Shown piece by piece: positions 20,668-29,048 of a stretch of DNA of 64,000 nucleotides. Under the pieces are notes generated by a model. The model made no database searches, was not told the origin of the DNA, and saw only the letters and a program-made list of their open reading frames with translations. The stretch is from Sheuella amnicola (GTDB taxonomy: Bacteria; Pseudomonadota; Gammaproteobacteria; Burkholderiales; Burkholderiaceae_B), in NCBI RefSeq assembly GCF_010499255.1, contig NZ_JAAGRN010000010.1, positions 62,001 through 126,000 of the forward strand, read 5' to 3'. The stretch's first letter is position 1. Each line of letters opens with the position of its first letter. The position numbers and the translations under genes were made by a program.

Positions 20668-21233
20668 GCGCCGAACTTTGTACAAAAAATATGGCCCAAA
20701 CATTCAAAACATACCGGCCCGAGCAACTTCCCGACGCCGAAACGCTTTATGCGGATTTGCTTGCTGCCGTCCGTGCCGAAGTTGCCGCATTGCCCAAAGA
20801 TCTCGTTCATTTGGTCGGGATTCACTCAGGTGGAGCCTGGTTGGCCGAGCGCTTGCAGCGCGACCTGAGTCTGGCTCAGCCTTGCGGTACGCTCGATATC
20901 AGTTTCTATCGGGACGACTTCGACAAAATCGGGTTGCACTCGCAGGTTTTGCCGTCGGACATTTCGTTTCCTGTGGCCGGCAAGCACCTCATCCTGGTGG
21001 ATGATGTGTTGTATACGGGTCGAACGATTCGCGCCGCCATGAACGAGTTGTTCGATTATGGCCGACCCGCTTCGATCAGATTGGCTGTCCTGGTGGATCG
21101 AGGTGGTCGCGAACTACCGATTGCAGCAACGTTGATCGGGGCAAAAATCGAACCTGCGCTTGCAGGCAGTCTGGTGCTGACACGAACGTCAGATGACGGA
21201 CTGGCACTGACAGTCGAAAAGGAGGAGAACTGA
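20664..21233 (+). CDS. pyrR: PyrR-type phosphoribosyltransferase (uracil phosphoribosyltransferase / pyr regulator homologue)
   Basis: PRPP-binding protein with the type I PRTase loop [18 protein letters not shown]. It belongs to the PyrR group, which has UPRTase activity and, in Gram-positives, regulates pyr mRNA. In betaproteobacteria the regulatory role is not established. The start is uncertain. The TTG at 20664 overlaps the ruvX stop and gives 189 residues. The ATG at 20691 gives [15 protein letters not shown] and 180 residues, nearer the usual length. Neither has a clear ribosome-binding site. It overlaps pyrB by one base (TGATG), consistent with a pyr operon. Confidence 0.9.
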   Translation: MSAELCTKNMAQTFKTYRPEQLPDAETLYADLLAAVRAEVAALPKDLVHLVGIHSGGAWLAERLQRDLSLAQPCGTLDISFYRDDFDKIGLHSQVLPSDISFPVAGKHLILVDDVLYTGRTIRAAMNELFDYGRPASIRLAVLVDRGGRELPIAATLIGAKIEPALAGSLVLTRTSDDGLALTVEKEEN

Positions 21234-22186
21234 TGCGCAATCCCCAACTGAATCGGCATGGTGAGCTCACCCATTTAATTACCACGGAAGGTTTGCCCCG
21301 ATCGATCCTGACGCATATTCTCGACACGGCTCAGACGTTCGTGCCCTTGGCGGATCGCGATATTAAAAAAGTACCCCTGTTACGCGGCAAAAGTGTATTC
21401 AATCTCTTTTTCGAAAATTCAACTCGCACACGTACAACTTTCGAAATTGCCGCCAAGAGATTATCGGCTGACGTTTTTAATTTAAATATAAATGTGTCTT
21501 CTGCAGCCAAGGGCGAAACTTTGCTTGACACGATTGCGAACCTGTCGGCGATGCAGGCGGATTTGTTTGTCGTACGACATGAGGCAAGCGGTGCGCCCTA
21601 TCTGATCGCGCAGCATGTTGCACCCCATGTCCATGTCGTGAATGCCGGTGATGGACGTCATGCCCATCCGACTCAAGCGCTGTTGGATATGTATACCATT
21701 CGGCACTTCAAGAAAGATTTTTCGAACCTGACGGTTGCTGTCGTGGGCGATATTCTGCATTCGCGCGTCGCGCGGTCGAATATACATGCCCTCACAACAT
21801 TGGGTGTGGCCGAAGTGCGGGCGATTGGTCCGCTGACATTACTTCCCGGTGGTTTGGAGCAAATGGGTGTACGCGTATTTACGGACATGCGCGAGGGGCT
21901 CAAGGATGTCGATGTGATCATCATGCTTCGCCTTCAAAATGAGCGTATGCGCGGCGCATTGCTTCCGTCTTCACATGAATACTTCAAGCATTACGGACTG
22001 ACTGAAGAAAAACTGGCACTCGCCAAGTCCGACTGCATCGTCATGCACCCCGGCCCGATGAATCGTGGTGTCGAGATCGATTCCGCTGTTGCCGATGGCA
22101 AGCAGTCCGTGATTTTGAATCAAGTCACTTTCGGCATCGCGGTCAGAATGGCGGTCATGAGTATTGTTGCGGGGGCTTCAGCATGA
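21233..22186 (+). CDS. pyrB: Aspartate carbamoyltransferase catalytic subunit
   Basis: PyrB condenses carbamoyl phosphate and aspartate to carbamoyl aspartate, the first committed step of pyrimidine synthesis. It has 317 residues. The carbamoyl-phosphate loop [32 protein letters not shown] and the C-terminal [13 protein letters not shown] are all diagnostic. A strong AGGAG ribosome-binding site lies inside the end of pyrR. It overlaps the following dihydroorotase-like gene by four bases (ATGA). This fits the class A/B ATCase that is stabilised by a dihydroorotase or pseudo-dihydroorotase partner. Confidence 0.97.
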   Translation: MRNPQLNRHGELTHLITTEGLPRSILTHILDTAQTFVPLADRDIKKVPLLRGKSVFNLFFENSTRTRTTFEIAAKRLSADVFNLNINVSSAAKGETLLDTIANLSAMQADLFVVRHEASGAPYLIAQHVAPHVHVVNAGDGRHAHPTQALLDMYTIRHFKKDFSNLTVAVVGDILHSRVARSNIHALTTLGVAEVRAIGPLTLLPGGLEQMGVRVFTDMREGLKDVDVIIMLRLQNERMRGALLPSSHEYFKHYGLTEEKLALAKSDCIVMHPGPMNRGVEIDSAVADGKQSVILNQVTFGIAVRMAVMSIVAGASA

Positions 22187-23478
22187 GTCTGCATATTAAA
22201 AATGGTCGTGTAATCGATCCGGCTAATGGTGTGGATCGTGTTGCGGATGTGTTTGTTGCCGATGGGGTCATTTCTGGCCTGGGGCAGATGCCTGAAGGAT
22301 TTCGGGCTGAGCGGGTTATCGATGCCACAGGCAAGCTGGTTATGCCCGGATTGGTTGATTTGGCGGCACGCTTGCGTGAACCTGTCGAGTACCGGACTTC
22401 ATTGCAGTCTGAGTTGAGAGCGGCACTTGCCGGAGGAATCACAACTCTTGTGCTTCCTCCTGATACGGATCCCGCACTTGACGAACCCGGCTTGGTTGAA
22501 ATGTTGAAAGACCGCGCGCGACAAATCGACCGGCTGAATTTGTATCCCTTGGGGGCGATGACGGTTGGCCTTAAAGGCGAAGTGATTACCGAGATGGCGG
22601 CACTGACCGAGGCCGGATGCATCGCATTTTCCCAGGCCGATGAACCCGTTCTGGACACTACGGTGATTTTGCGTGCAATGCAGTATGCAAGAACCTTTGA
22701 CTATGTGCTTTGGTTGCGTGCCCAGGATCCCTGGCTGTCCAAAGGTGGCGTCGCAGCTAGTGGTGCCTATGCCTCCCGTTTAGGCTTGTCGGGCATCCCG
22801 ACACAAGCCGAAACGATTGCGATACAGACCTTGCTTGAGCTGCAGCGTAGTTCCGGAGTGCGTTTGCATCTGTGCCGTCTTTCATCTGCTGCCGGCATTG
22901 AATTGGTCCGTGCGGCTAAAAAAGAAGGTTTGCCTGTGACCTGTGATGTATCTGTCAATCATGTTCATTTAACCGATCTGGATATCGGCTTCTATGACAG
23001 TAACTTTCGCCTGGATCCCCCTTTGCGCAGTCAACGGGACCGAGACGCCATTCGTGCCGGTTTGGCGGATGGAACGATTGATGCAGTCTGTTCCGATCAT
23101 AATCCTGTAGATGATGATGCAAAACTGTTGCCTTTTGCCGAGGCCGAACCTGGGGCGACCGGTTTGGAGTTGTTGTTGTCGCTGACTTTGAAATGGGCGA
23201 TGGATGCGAACGTGCCGTTACTGAATGCCCTTGCTCATGTCACCAGTTCCCCTGCTCGTGTGTTGGCCGCTTCTTCGCCCGATCTGCCGGCTTGCGGTCG
23301 AATCGGAGTGGGTGATGTGGCGGATTTATGCCTGGTTGATCAGAATGAAACCTGGGTCGTGGATCGCAAGACTCTGTTGAGTCAGAGCGCGCATACGCCA
23401 TTTCTGGGCCTTGAATTGCCTGCCCGTGTTTGCACCACGATTGTTCGAGGTCGGGTTGTGTGGGAAAAAACCGTTTGA
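22183..23478 (+). CDS. pyrX: Dihydroorotase-like pseudoenzyme (PyrC'/PyrX type)
   Basis: Amidohydrolase-fold protein of 431 residues coupled to pyrB. In active type I dihydroorotases the metal-binding HxH lies in DxHxHLREP. Here the same place reads [11 protein letters not shown], with A61 and R63 instead of the histidines. The aspartate ligand of FSDDG is replaced (FSQADEP) and the next histidine region reads LWLRAQDP. Only HLCRLSS and CSDHNPV keep their ligand residues. This is the pattern of the inactive PyrC' that forms a complex with PyrB in Pseudomonas, so a structural role is inferred. A true pyrC should be elsewhere in the genome. Confidence 0.92.
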   Translation: MSLHIKNGRVIDPANGVDRVADVFVADGVISGLGQMPEGFRAERVIDATGKLVMPGLVDLAARLREPVEYRTSLQSELRAALAGGITTLVLPPDTDPALDEPGLVEMLKDRARQIDRLNLYPLGAMTVGLKGEVITEMAALTEAGCIAFSQADEPVLDTTVILRAMQYARTFDYVLWLRAQDPWLSKGGVAASGAYASRLGLSGIPTQAETIAIQTLLELQRSSGVRLHLCRLSSAAGIELVRAAKKEGLPVTCDVSVNHVHLTDLDIGFYDSNFRLDPPLRSQRDRDAIRAGLADGTIDAVCSDHNPVDDDAKLLPFAEAEPGATGLELLLSLTLKWAMDANVPLLNALAHVTSSPARVLAASSPDLPACGRIGVGDVADLCLVDQNETWVVDRKTLLSQSAHTPFLGLELPARVCTTIVRGRVVWEKTV

Positions 23479-24218
23479 AGCTGTTGCGGTTTTTTTTGAG
23501 AATCTCGGCAGCCCTGCTCTGGATGCTGTTTGGGTTGTTTTTGATCGCCACCACCTTCATCTGGATTGGATTGCGAGGGCGCTTGTGGACCAAAAAATGG
23601 TGGTCTTTCGTTTTACTGCGGATTTGCGGGATCCGCGTCACTCAAAGCGGTCATCCTCTGCTTGAGGGGCCGGTTCTTTGGGTAGTGAATCATGTTTCCT
23701 GGTTGGATATTTTTGTCCTGAACTGTGTTCGCGCAACCTCTTTTGTGGCCAAAAGCGAAATTCGGAGTTGGCCGCTAATTGGTTGGTTGGCGCACGGTGC
23801 CGACACTATTTTTATCGAACGCGCCTCACGACATGCCGTACACAAAGTAGGTCTCGCCATGCAAAAGAGGTTTGAGCGCGGACAGGTCGTTGGTTTATTT
23901 CCTGAAGGCACGACATCTCAGGGTTTCGATGTGCTGCCCTTTTACGCAAATCTGTTCGAACCCGCCCGCAAAGCCGGCGCTCATGTTCAACCGGTTGCTT
24001 TGCTTTTCTACCATCACGGCAGACGAAGTGATTTTGCTGCTTTTATCGGAGAGCAAACGCTATTGCAAAACATGTGGGAAGTGCTTGGCGGCACAGGGGT
24101 GTCGATTGAAATGAAATTTTTGCCCGTGATATGGAATGGTTCCGAGCCCGCGCCCGTCAGGGCGGAGCTCAGTCGGTATTCGCGCCAATTAATCAGTCAG
24201 GCGCTTCAGCACGATTGA
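23460..24218 (+). CDS. plsC: 1-acyl-sn-glycerol-3-phosphate acyltransferase
   Basis: Acylates lysophosphatidate to phosphatidate in phospholipid synthesis at the inner membrane. The HX4D catalytic motif is NHVSWLD (H78, D83), and the acceptor motif FPEGTTSQG follows. An N-terminal hydrophobic segment (ALLWMLFGLFLIATTFIWIG) anchors it. Start: the GTG at 23460 has a GAGG nine bases upstream; a TTG at 23475 overlaps the previous stop (TTGA) and is the main alternative. The frame could open at 23430 but would then overlap the upstream gene by 49 bases. The 3' end overlaps the convergent hydratase gene by 13 bases. Confidence 0.92.
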   Translation: MGKNRLKLLRFFLRISAALLWMLFGLFLIATTFIWIGLRGRLWTKKWWSFVLLRICGIRVTQSGHPLLEGPVLWVVNHVSWLDIFVLNCVRATSFVAKSEIRSWPLIGWLAHGADTIFIERASRHAVHKVGLAMQKRFERGQVVGLFPEGTTSQGFDVLPFYANLFEPARKAGAHVQPVALLFYHHGRRSDFAAFIGEQTLLQNMWEVLGGTGVSIEMKFLPVIWNGSEPAPVRAELSRYSRQLISQALQHD

Positions 24219-25240
24219 CATTTCGGGTGAGCGCGCAGGCGAGGATATACGCCTAATGCATTATTCGAAAAGATTTGCTTTTTTTGCGTATCGTTTGCAG
24301 ATGGTGAAGCATCGATATAACGCTTGGTGTCGTCAAAATAAAAATTGGTAAGCGGATCGATACCTTGAACCGCACCAACCGTCTCCGAAGCGAACAAAAT
24401 ATTTTTTGTCGGAACAACTCGCAAAAGCAGGTCTATGCCGGGCTGATGGTATACGCATGTATCGAAAAAAACATTGTTCAGCACTTTTTCTTCCAGAGGA
24501 GGCAGCCCCATATCCTGCGCCATTCCGCGATAACGTCCCCAGTGATACGGAGCAGCACCGCCTCCATGGGGAATAATGAATTTGAGTGTCGGAAAATCCT
24601 TGAAGATATCCGAAGTCATGAACTGGACGAACGCAGTGGTATCGCCATTGATGTAATGCGTGGCCACCGCATTGAAATGCGGATTGCACGATCCGCTGAC
24701 GTGGATCATGGCCGGTATGTTCAGGTCGACCATTTTTTCGTAAAGCGGATACCACCATTTTTTGTCCCAGAGGGGTGGATCGCTCCAGCGCCCACCGGTA
24801 GGATCGGGGTTGATGTTGGCGCCGATGAAGCCGAATTCATTGATGCAGCGCTCGAGCTCTTCGAAGACACGCGCTCCGGGTGCGACGCCGGCAGCCTGCG
24901 GTAATTGGCAGACGCCTATAAAGTGCTCGGGATACAGTTTGCAAACGCGGTTCACCAGGTCGTTGGAGTATCGAGCCCAGACAACATTCGTTTCTTCATT
25001 GCCCATGTGGTGATCCATGCCGACAGCTTTAGGCGAAAAAATCGTCAGATCGACACCGCGTTCGCGCATGATGCGCAACTGATTGTTGTCGATACCTGCA
25101 CGAATTTCCTCATCGCTGACCGCTGGGGGCTCCATTGCCGGCGCTTTACCGGTACGCTGAAATTCGGCGATCTGGTCTGCGCGAAATTTCGAAACTTGAG
25201 GTGGCGTGGTGGTGAAATGACCGTGGCAGTCGATAATCAT
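24206..25240 (-). CDS. ligJ: 4-oxalomesaconate hydratase-like amidohydrolase (LigJ type)
   Basis: Metal-dependent amidohydrolase-superfamily protein, 344 residues. The metal HxH is H6-G-H8 in MIIDCHGHFTT. Further expected ligand regions are AMIHVSGSCNPHF (H180) and FIIPHGGGAAPYHWGR (H225). The segments INPDPTGGRW, WYPLYEKM, FASETVGAVQGIDP and DDTKRYIDAS resemble the LigJ-type 4-oxalomesaconate hydratase of the protocatechuate 4,5-cleavage pathway. That assignment is from family knowledge and could instead be a related hydratase or decarboxylase. No other gene of that pathway is in the window. It is 14 bases downstream of apaH and appears to be the last gene of a long operon. Confidence 0.8.
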   Translation of the reverse strand: MIIDCHGHFTTTPPQVSKFRADQIAEFQRTGKAPAMEPPAVSDEEIRAGIDNNQLRIMRERGVDLTIFSPKAVGMDHHMGNEETNVVWARYSNDLVNRVCKLYPEHFIGVCQLPQAAGVAPGARVFEELERCINEFGFIGANINPDPTGGRWSDPPLWDKKWWYPLYEKMVDLNIPAMIHVSGSCNPHFNAVATHYINGDTTAFVQFMTSDIFKDFPTLKFIIPHGGGAAPYHWGRYRGMAQDMGLPPLEEKVLNNVFFDTCVYHQPGIDLLLRVVPTKNILFASETVGAVQGIDPLTNFYFDDTKRYIDASPSANDTQKKQIFSNNALGVYPRLRAHPKCQSC

Positions 25241-25254
25241 GAATTGTCTTCTAT

Positions 25255-26094
25255 TTAATGTTCGTGAGGATCAAGGGATTGTTTACATTTTACTTGGAGC
25301 AGTGTTCGATCTTGCAATCGCAAGGCAGTGAGTTGACCGCCCCATACGCAGCCCGTATCCAGGCAGATTGCATCCGAGCGAATCAATAGTCCCAATGTCG
25401 ACCAATGACCAAAAACTACAGTGGTGTCGCGTGTCGCGCGATCGGGCACATCGAACCAAGGCACGAGCCCATCGCTACGATGACCGGGTTCTGCCTTGAT
25501 GGGAAGAACCATGCGCCCTTTTGTCGTGCACATTCTCATTCTGGTGAGTGCATTGATGATGACGCGCATGCGTTTGCCGCCGGTATGTCCATCCTTCCAG
25601 TGGTCCGGTTCGTTGCCATACATCTTCTGAAGCATTTTCTGCCAGTTGTTACCGCGCAGAGCCGTTTCGATCTCGTTGGCGAGCAAAAGCGTTTTCTGGA
25701 CATCCCACTTGGCCAGTACGCCAGCATGCACCAGCAAGTGGTTCATCTCGAAATGCGCCATTGGACGAAACCGAAGCCAGTCGATAATTTCATTCGCATC
25801 CGGCGCGCTGAGCACTTCGAGCAAAGTATCGTTCTTGCCCGGTCGCCGCACACCAGCCGCTACCGCCAGAAGATGCAGGTCGTGGTTGCCCAGAATGGCG
25901 ACACTACGCTCTTCTAGCGCCATGAGTCTTCTGAGAGTGGCTAATGATTGAGGGCCCCTGTTGACCAGGTCGCCTGCGAACCAAAATCTCGCGTATGGAT
26001 CGTTGGCAATAATGGGTTCGGCTAAAAGAGAGTCAAGCGAGCCGCAACAACCCTGAATATCACCAATCATCCAGATGTTCGGCATTGTGCTCAT
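25255..26094 (-). CDS. apaH: Bis(5'-nucleosyl)-tetraphosphatase, symmetrical
   Basis: ApaH hydrolyses Ap4A to two ADP, and in E. coli also removes Np4 caps from RNA. It has 279 residues from the ATG at 26094, which overlaps the lptG stop as ATGA; the longer frame to 26118 is less likely. The metallophosphatase motifs are IGDIQGC (residues 10-16), [19 protein letters not shown] and [11 protein letters not shown]. The C-terminal [12 protein letters not shown] is characteristic. Confidence 0.95.
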   Translation of the reverse strand: MSTMPNIWMIGDIQGCCGSLDSLLAEPIIANDPYARFWFAGDLVNRGPQSLATLRRLMALEERSVAILGNHDLHLLAVAAGVRRPGKNDTLLEVLSAPDANEIIDWLRFRPMAHFEMNHLLVHAGVLAKWDVQKTLLLANEIETALRGNNWQKMLQKMYGNEPDHWKDGHTGGKRMRVIINALTRMRMCTTKGRMVLPIKAEPGHRSDGLVPWFDVPDRATRDTTVVFGHWSTLGLLIRSDAICLDTGCVWGGQLTALRLQDRTLLQVKCKQSLDPHEH

Positions 26095-27269
26095 ACAGCC
26101 GACTTGCTCCATGGCCAATTGTGCAATCGACTTTGCGAAATTGCGTTACGATTTTCCATGAACATCACGCAGATCAGGGCAATGGTCATAGTTAAAACGT
26201 TGGGCAGCAAGGCGGTCACTACGGGTGACCATTTGTAAAGCAAGCCAACGTTCAGAGCCAACTGGTTCACCATGAAAAAGCCTGTTCCAAGTAATATCCC
26301 GATGAATACCTTGGCCCCTACTCCTCCACGCCTTGTTTGCATAAAACCGATTGGAGCCGCAATGGTGAGCATGACAATCAGGGTGAACGGGTAGGCGATT
26401 TTTCTCCAGATCGCAACTGTTTGCCGGTCAGCCTGAAGCTGATTGTTGGTCAGGTAGGTGATGTAGTCTTTAAGCGCTAATAATGACATGCGCTCCGGGG
26501 TCAAGATCCTTGCAACCAGACGATCGGGAGTTAATGTTGTTTCTACCGTGCGTATCGGTTGCTGCGTAACTGTGACAAGCGGATCAGTTCTCACGACTGC
26601 ATCTGCCAATGCACTTTTTGTTTCGGGAGAAAAAACATTTTCAACCACGTTTTGCATGACGAGTTTACCGCTTTGAAAGCGCCCCGAATCGGCTTGTGAC
26701 ATTCTGGTCAGACTGATTCCGTCCGAAAATTCATACACTTTAAGTTTGGAAACGTTGCCTGAGGCAAGTAGTTTCCCAATGTTGATGACCCTGGTGCCCC
26801 CATTCGGCATGGGCTCTTTGAACCAGTAACCGGTGGCCATGATCCCGCCTTCGGCGCGCCCCCGCATCATCAGATTAGCTTCACTGCTTTTGATTTCGGC
26901 AATTGGCGTGACGAACTCAGACAGCAACAGGGCTCCAACCATAATCGGAATGCATACAGTCCACAGCATTTTAAGTAGGCCCATGCCGCTTACGCCCGAT
27001 ACTCGAAGGATGACCAGTTCGTTGCGGTGAGCCAGGCCGGCAAGAGCCAGAATCGCACCAATCAGCAGGCCAATCGGCAGCAAATCGTAAAGACGAGTCG
27101 GCAATGACAACAATTGCAGATAAAACAAAGCGGTAAGCGGAAACTTTTCGCCGACCGTGTCGAGTTCATCCACAAGCGTGAAGAAAGTGAACAGGCCAAT
27201 CAGCGCAATCACGACAACGGATGTAGATCGATAAATTTCACGAGCGAGGTAACGGCGGGCAGTACGCAT
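26091..27269 (-). CDS. lptG: LPS export ABC transporter permease LptG
   Basis: Inner-membrane permease of the LptB2FG complex that extracts lipopolysaccharide for export. It has 392 residues from the ATG at 27269 ([15 protein letters not shown]); the frame runs open to 27338 but the extra residues are not conserved. The N-terminal and C-terminal helix groups flank a periplasmic jellyroll domain. The coupling-helix region reads [16 protein letters not shown]. The sequence fits LptG better than LptF (for example [23 protein letters not shown]). lptF is not adjacent: aroE ends four bases upstream instead. Confidence 0.88.
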   Translation of the reverse strand: MRTARRYLAREIYRSTSVVVIALIGLFTFFTLVDELDTVGEKFPLTALFYLQLLSLPTRLYDLLPIGLLIGAILALAGLAHRNELVILRVSGVSGMGLLKMLWTVCIPIMVGALLLSEFVTPIAEIKSSEANLMMRGRAEGGIMATGYWFKEPMPNGGTRVINIGKLLASGNVSKLKVYEFSDGISLTRMSQADSGRFQSGKLVMQNVVENVFSPETKSALADAVVRTDPLVTVTQQPIRTVETTLTPDRLVARILTPERMSLLALKDYITYLTNNQLQADRQTVAIWRKIAYPFTLIVMLTIAAPIGFMQTRRGGVGAKVFIGILLGTGFFMVNQLALNVGLLYKWSPVVTALLPNVLTMTIALICVMFMENRNAISQSRLHNWPWSKSAV

Positions 27270-27273
27270 AATC

Positions 27274-28155
27274 CTAAGTGTATTGCAGTTCATTGCGGAT
27301 GTGTAGCAACACGGGATCGACTTTGGGTCGTATACCATTCCAGATGAAAAAGCTTTCGGCTGCTTGAGAGACGAGCATGCCTAGTCCATCTGATGTCCGC
27401 TGTGCGCCATCCCGGGTAGCTTGTGTCATGAATGGTGTGGGCTGTGCGCCATACATCATGTCATAGGCCAGTGCATTTTTCGCATAAAGTCCGCCGGGGA
27501 CATCCGGAGGTGCGTCGCCAAGACTGCTGGCGCTAGCGTTGATCACCAGATCCCAGCCTGAGTCAATACTTGCCTGATCCAGGCCGCCTGCACTGATTTC
27601 CGTTTGTTGGTGCGGTATGACGGATTTCCATTCTTTAACAAGATCAATTGCGCGGCTGGCCGTTCGATTGACGACTCTCAGGTGTCGACAACCTGTTTCG
27701 AGCAACGGACCCATGACGCCACGTGCGGCGCCACCTGCGCCAATCATCAGGATGCGCGATTGGCTTAACTTGACTTCAAGGCGCTTGAGGTCCTGCACTA
27801 GCCCGATGCCATCCGTATTGCAACCATGCAGTTCATTATTCTGCATCCATAACGTGTTAACGGCCAGCGCGGATTGGGCGCGGTGACTCAAGTGTTTTTC
27901 GCTCAGTTTCCATGCTTGAAGCTTGAATGGAACAGTTACATTCAAGCCGCGACCCCCTTGTTCGAAAAATGTCCTGACACTTTGTTCGAACTGATCCAGC
28001 GGAGCCTCTATCCGGTCGTACTCGAGTGCAATGCCGGTCTGTTCGCCAAACATGCGGTGGATTGCCGGCGAGCGACTGTGCTTGACCGGATTGCCGATAA
28101 CGGCAAAACGTGCAGGCTGGTTCGAATTGCTTATGGATTTTTGTTGCGAAGTCAT
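27274..28155 (-). CDS. aroE: Shikimate dehydrogenase
   Basis: AroE reduces 3-dehydroshikimate to shikimate with NADPH. It has 293 residues from the ATG at 28155, which overlaps the upstream stop as ATGA; the upstream frame to 28194 is not needed. Substrate-site motifs are FAVIGNPVKHSRSPAIH and LNVTVPFK. The catalytic residue region reads NTLWMQNNELHGCNTDGIG. The nucleotide-binding GAGGAARG and NRTASRA confirm NADP use. The C-terminal MLVSQAAESFFIWNG is typical. Confidence 0.96.
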   Translation of the reverse strand: MTSQQKSISNSNQPARFAVIGNPVKHSRSPAIHRMFGEQTGIALEYDRIEAPLDQFEQSVRTFFEQGGRGLNVTVPFKLQAWKLSEKHLSHRAQSALAVNTLWMQNNELHGCNTDGIGLVQDLKRLEVKLSQSRILMIGAGGAARGVMGPLLETGCRHLRVVNRTASRAIDLVKEWKSVIPHQQTEISAGGLDQASIDSGWDLVINASASSLGDAPPDVPGGLYAKNALAYDMMYGAQPTPFMTQATRDGAQRTSDGLGMLVSQAAESFFIWNGIRPKVDPVLLHIRNELQYT

Positions 28156-29048
28156 TGTTGTCTGGTCTCCAGCGTGCCATTTACGAAATGCCACGTGCGC
28201 GTGATGACGATTTGATCGATTCGTCTGGCCATATCGGGAGGAAATGGGGGAAATGGCGTGGATAACTGAGCGATACGTCTAACGGCTTGATTCAATATCG
28301 CAAGATTGGAGGGGCGATTAATAGTCAAGTCCAGTAGCGACCCATTGGCCGCGATTGTGATCGTTGCTTGTACTTTGCCGTAAACGGTCTTGCCTGATTC
28401 GCGGGGGTAGTGTTTTGCGCCGGTCGTCTCGATTATTTGTCGCCATTGATCGATGTAGTTTGCATAGGGATGCGCAGCCACCGAGGGCGCGTCAAAATGT
28501 TTGCGCGGTCGCCGATTATAGTCATTGACTTGTTGGGCCAATATTGCAATGCGTGCGCTTTGCATCACACGTTCCTGATCCAGATCGTCTTGGCCGGTCT
28601 GTGTATTTTCTTCCGACTCTTGCTTGGGGGTGCGATGCTGGGCGGACGTTTGAGATGACTGCAATTGGGTCAAAAGCCTGGCTTGCTCGGCCTCCAGTTG
28701 CATGCGTTTTTTGTTGAGCTCCTGCACTTCAAGGCGTTCAGCCAAGTCGCCTGCAAATGGGAGTGTCGAGGTGGCGTGACCTTTCCAGGCGTTGCCACCT
28801 CCATCAAGATTTTGTTGCCCGAGCAATTGAGGCGCGTTGGGCGCTGTATCAGAGCTTACATTGACAAGAACGATATCGAGAGGAAGCGGTTTGGGCGCGC
28901 GAGTCGGTTTGCGCTGTTGTTGCCAGGAAATCAAGCCTATGTGAATAGCCAGGGAAAGAAAAATTCCCCACAGCAGGTATCGCCGCTGAGTGTCGATCCT
29001 ATTCCTTGAAGGATCAATCGACTCGTCAGTCTTAATCTGTGGACTCAT
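28152..29048 (-). CDS. TonB-family energy transducer-like protein
   Basis: Single-pass envelope protein of 298 residues: a cytoplasmic N-terminus, one transmembrane helix (about 24-41, YLLWGIFLSLAIHIGLI), a long Gln/Lys-rich periplasmic linker, and a C-terminal TonB-like domain. That domain has the YPRESGKTVYGKVQATITIAANGSLLDL and AVRRIAQLSTPFPPFPP segments. It probably transmits proton-motive force or acts as an envelope linker. No exbB or exbD is nearby. It overlaps the upstream ribonuclease gene by 17 bases and the downstream aroE by four. Confidence 0.88.
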   Translation of the reverse strand: MSPQIKTDESIDPSRNRIDTQRRYLLWGIFLSLAIHIGLISWQQQRKPTRAPKPLPLDIVLVNVSSDTAPNAPQLLGQQNLDGGGNAWKGHATSTLPFAGDLAERLEVQELNKKRMQLEAEQARLLTQLQSSQTSAQHRTPKQESEENTQTGQDDLDQERVMQSARIAILAQQVNDYNRRPRKHFDAPSVAAHPYANYIDQWRQIIETTGAKHYPRESGKTVYGKVQATITIAANGSLLDLTINRPSNLAILNQAVRRIAQLSTPFPPFPPDMARRIDQIVITRTWHFVNGTLETRQQ

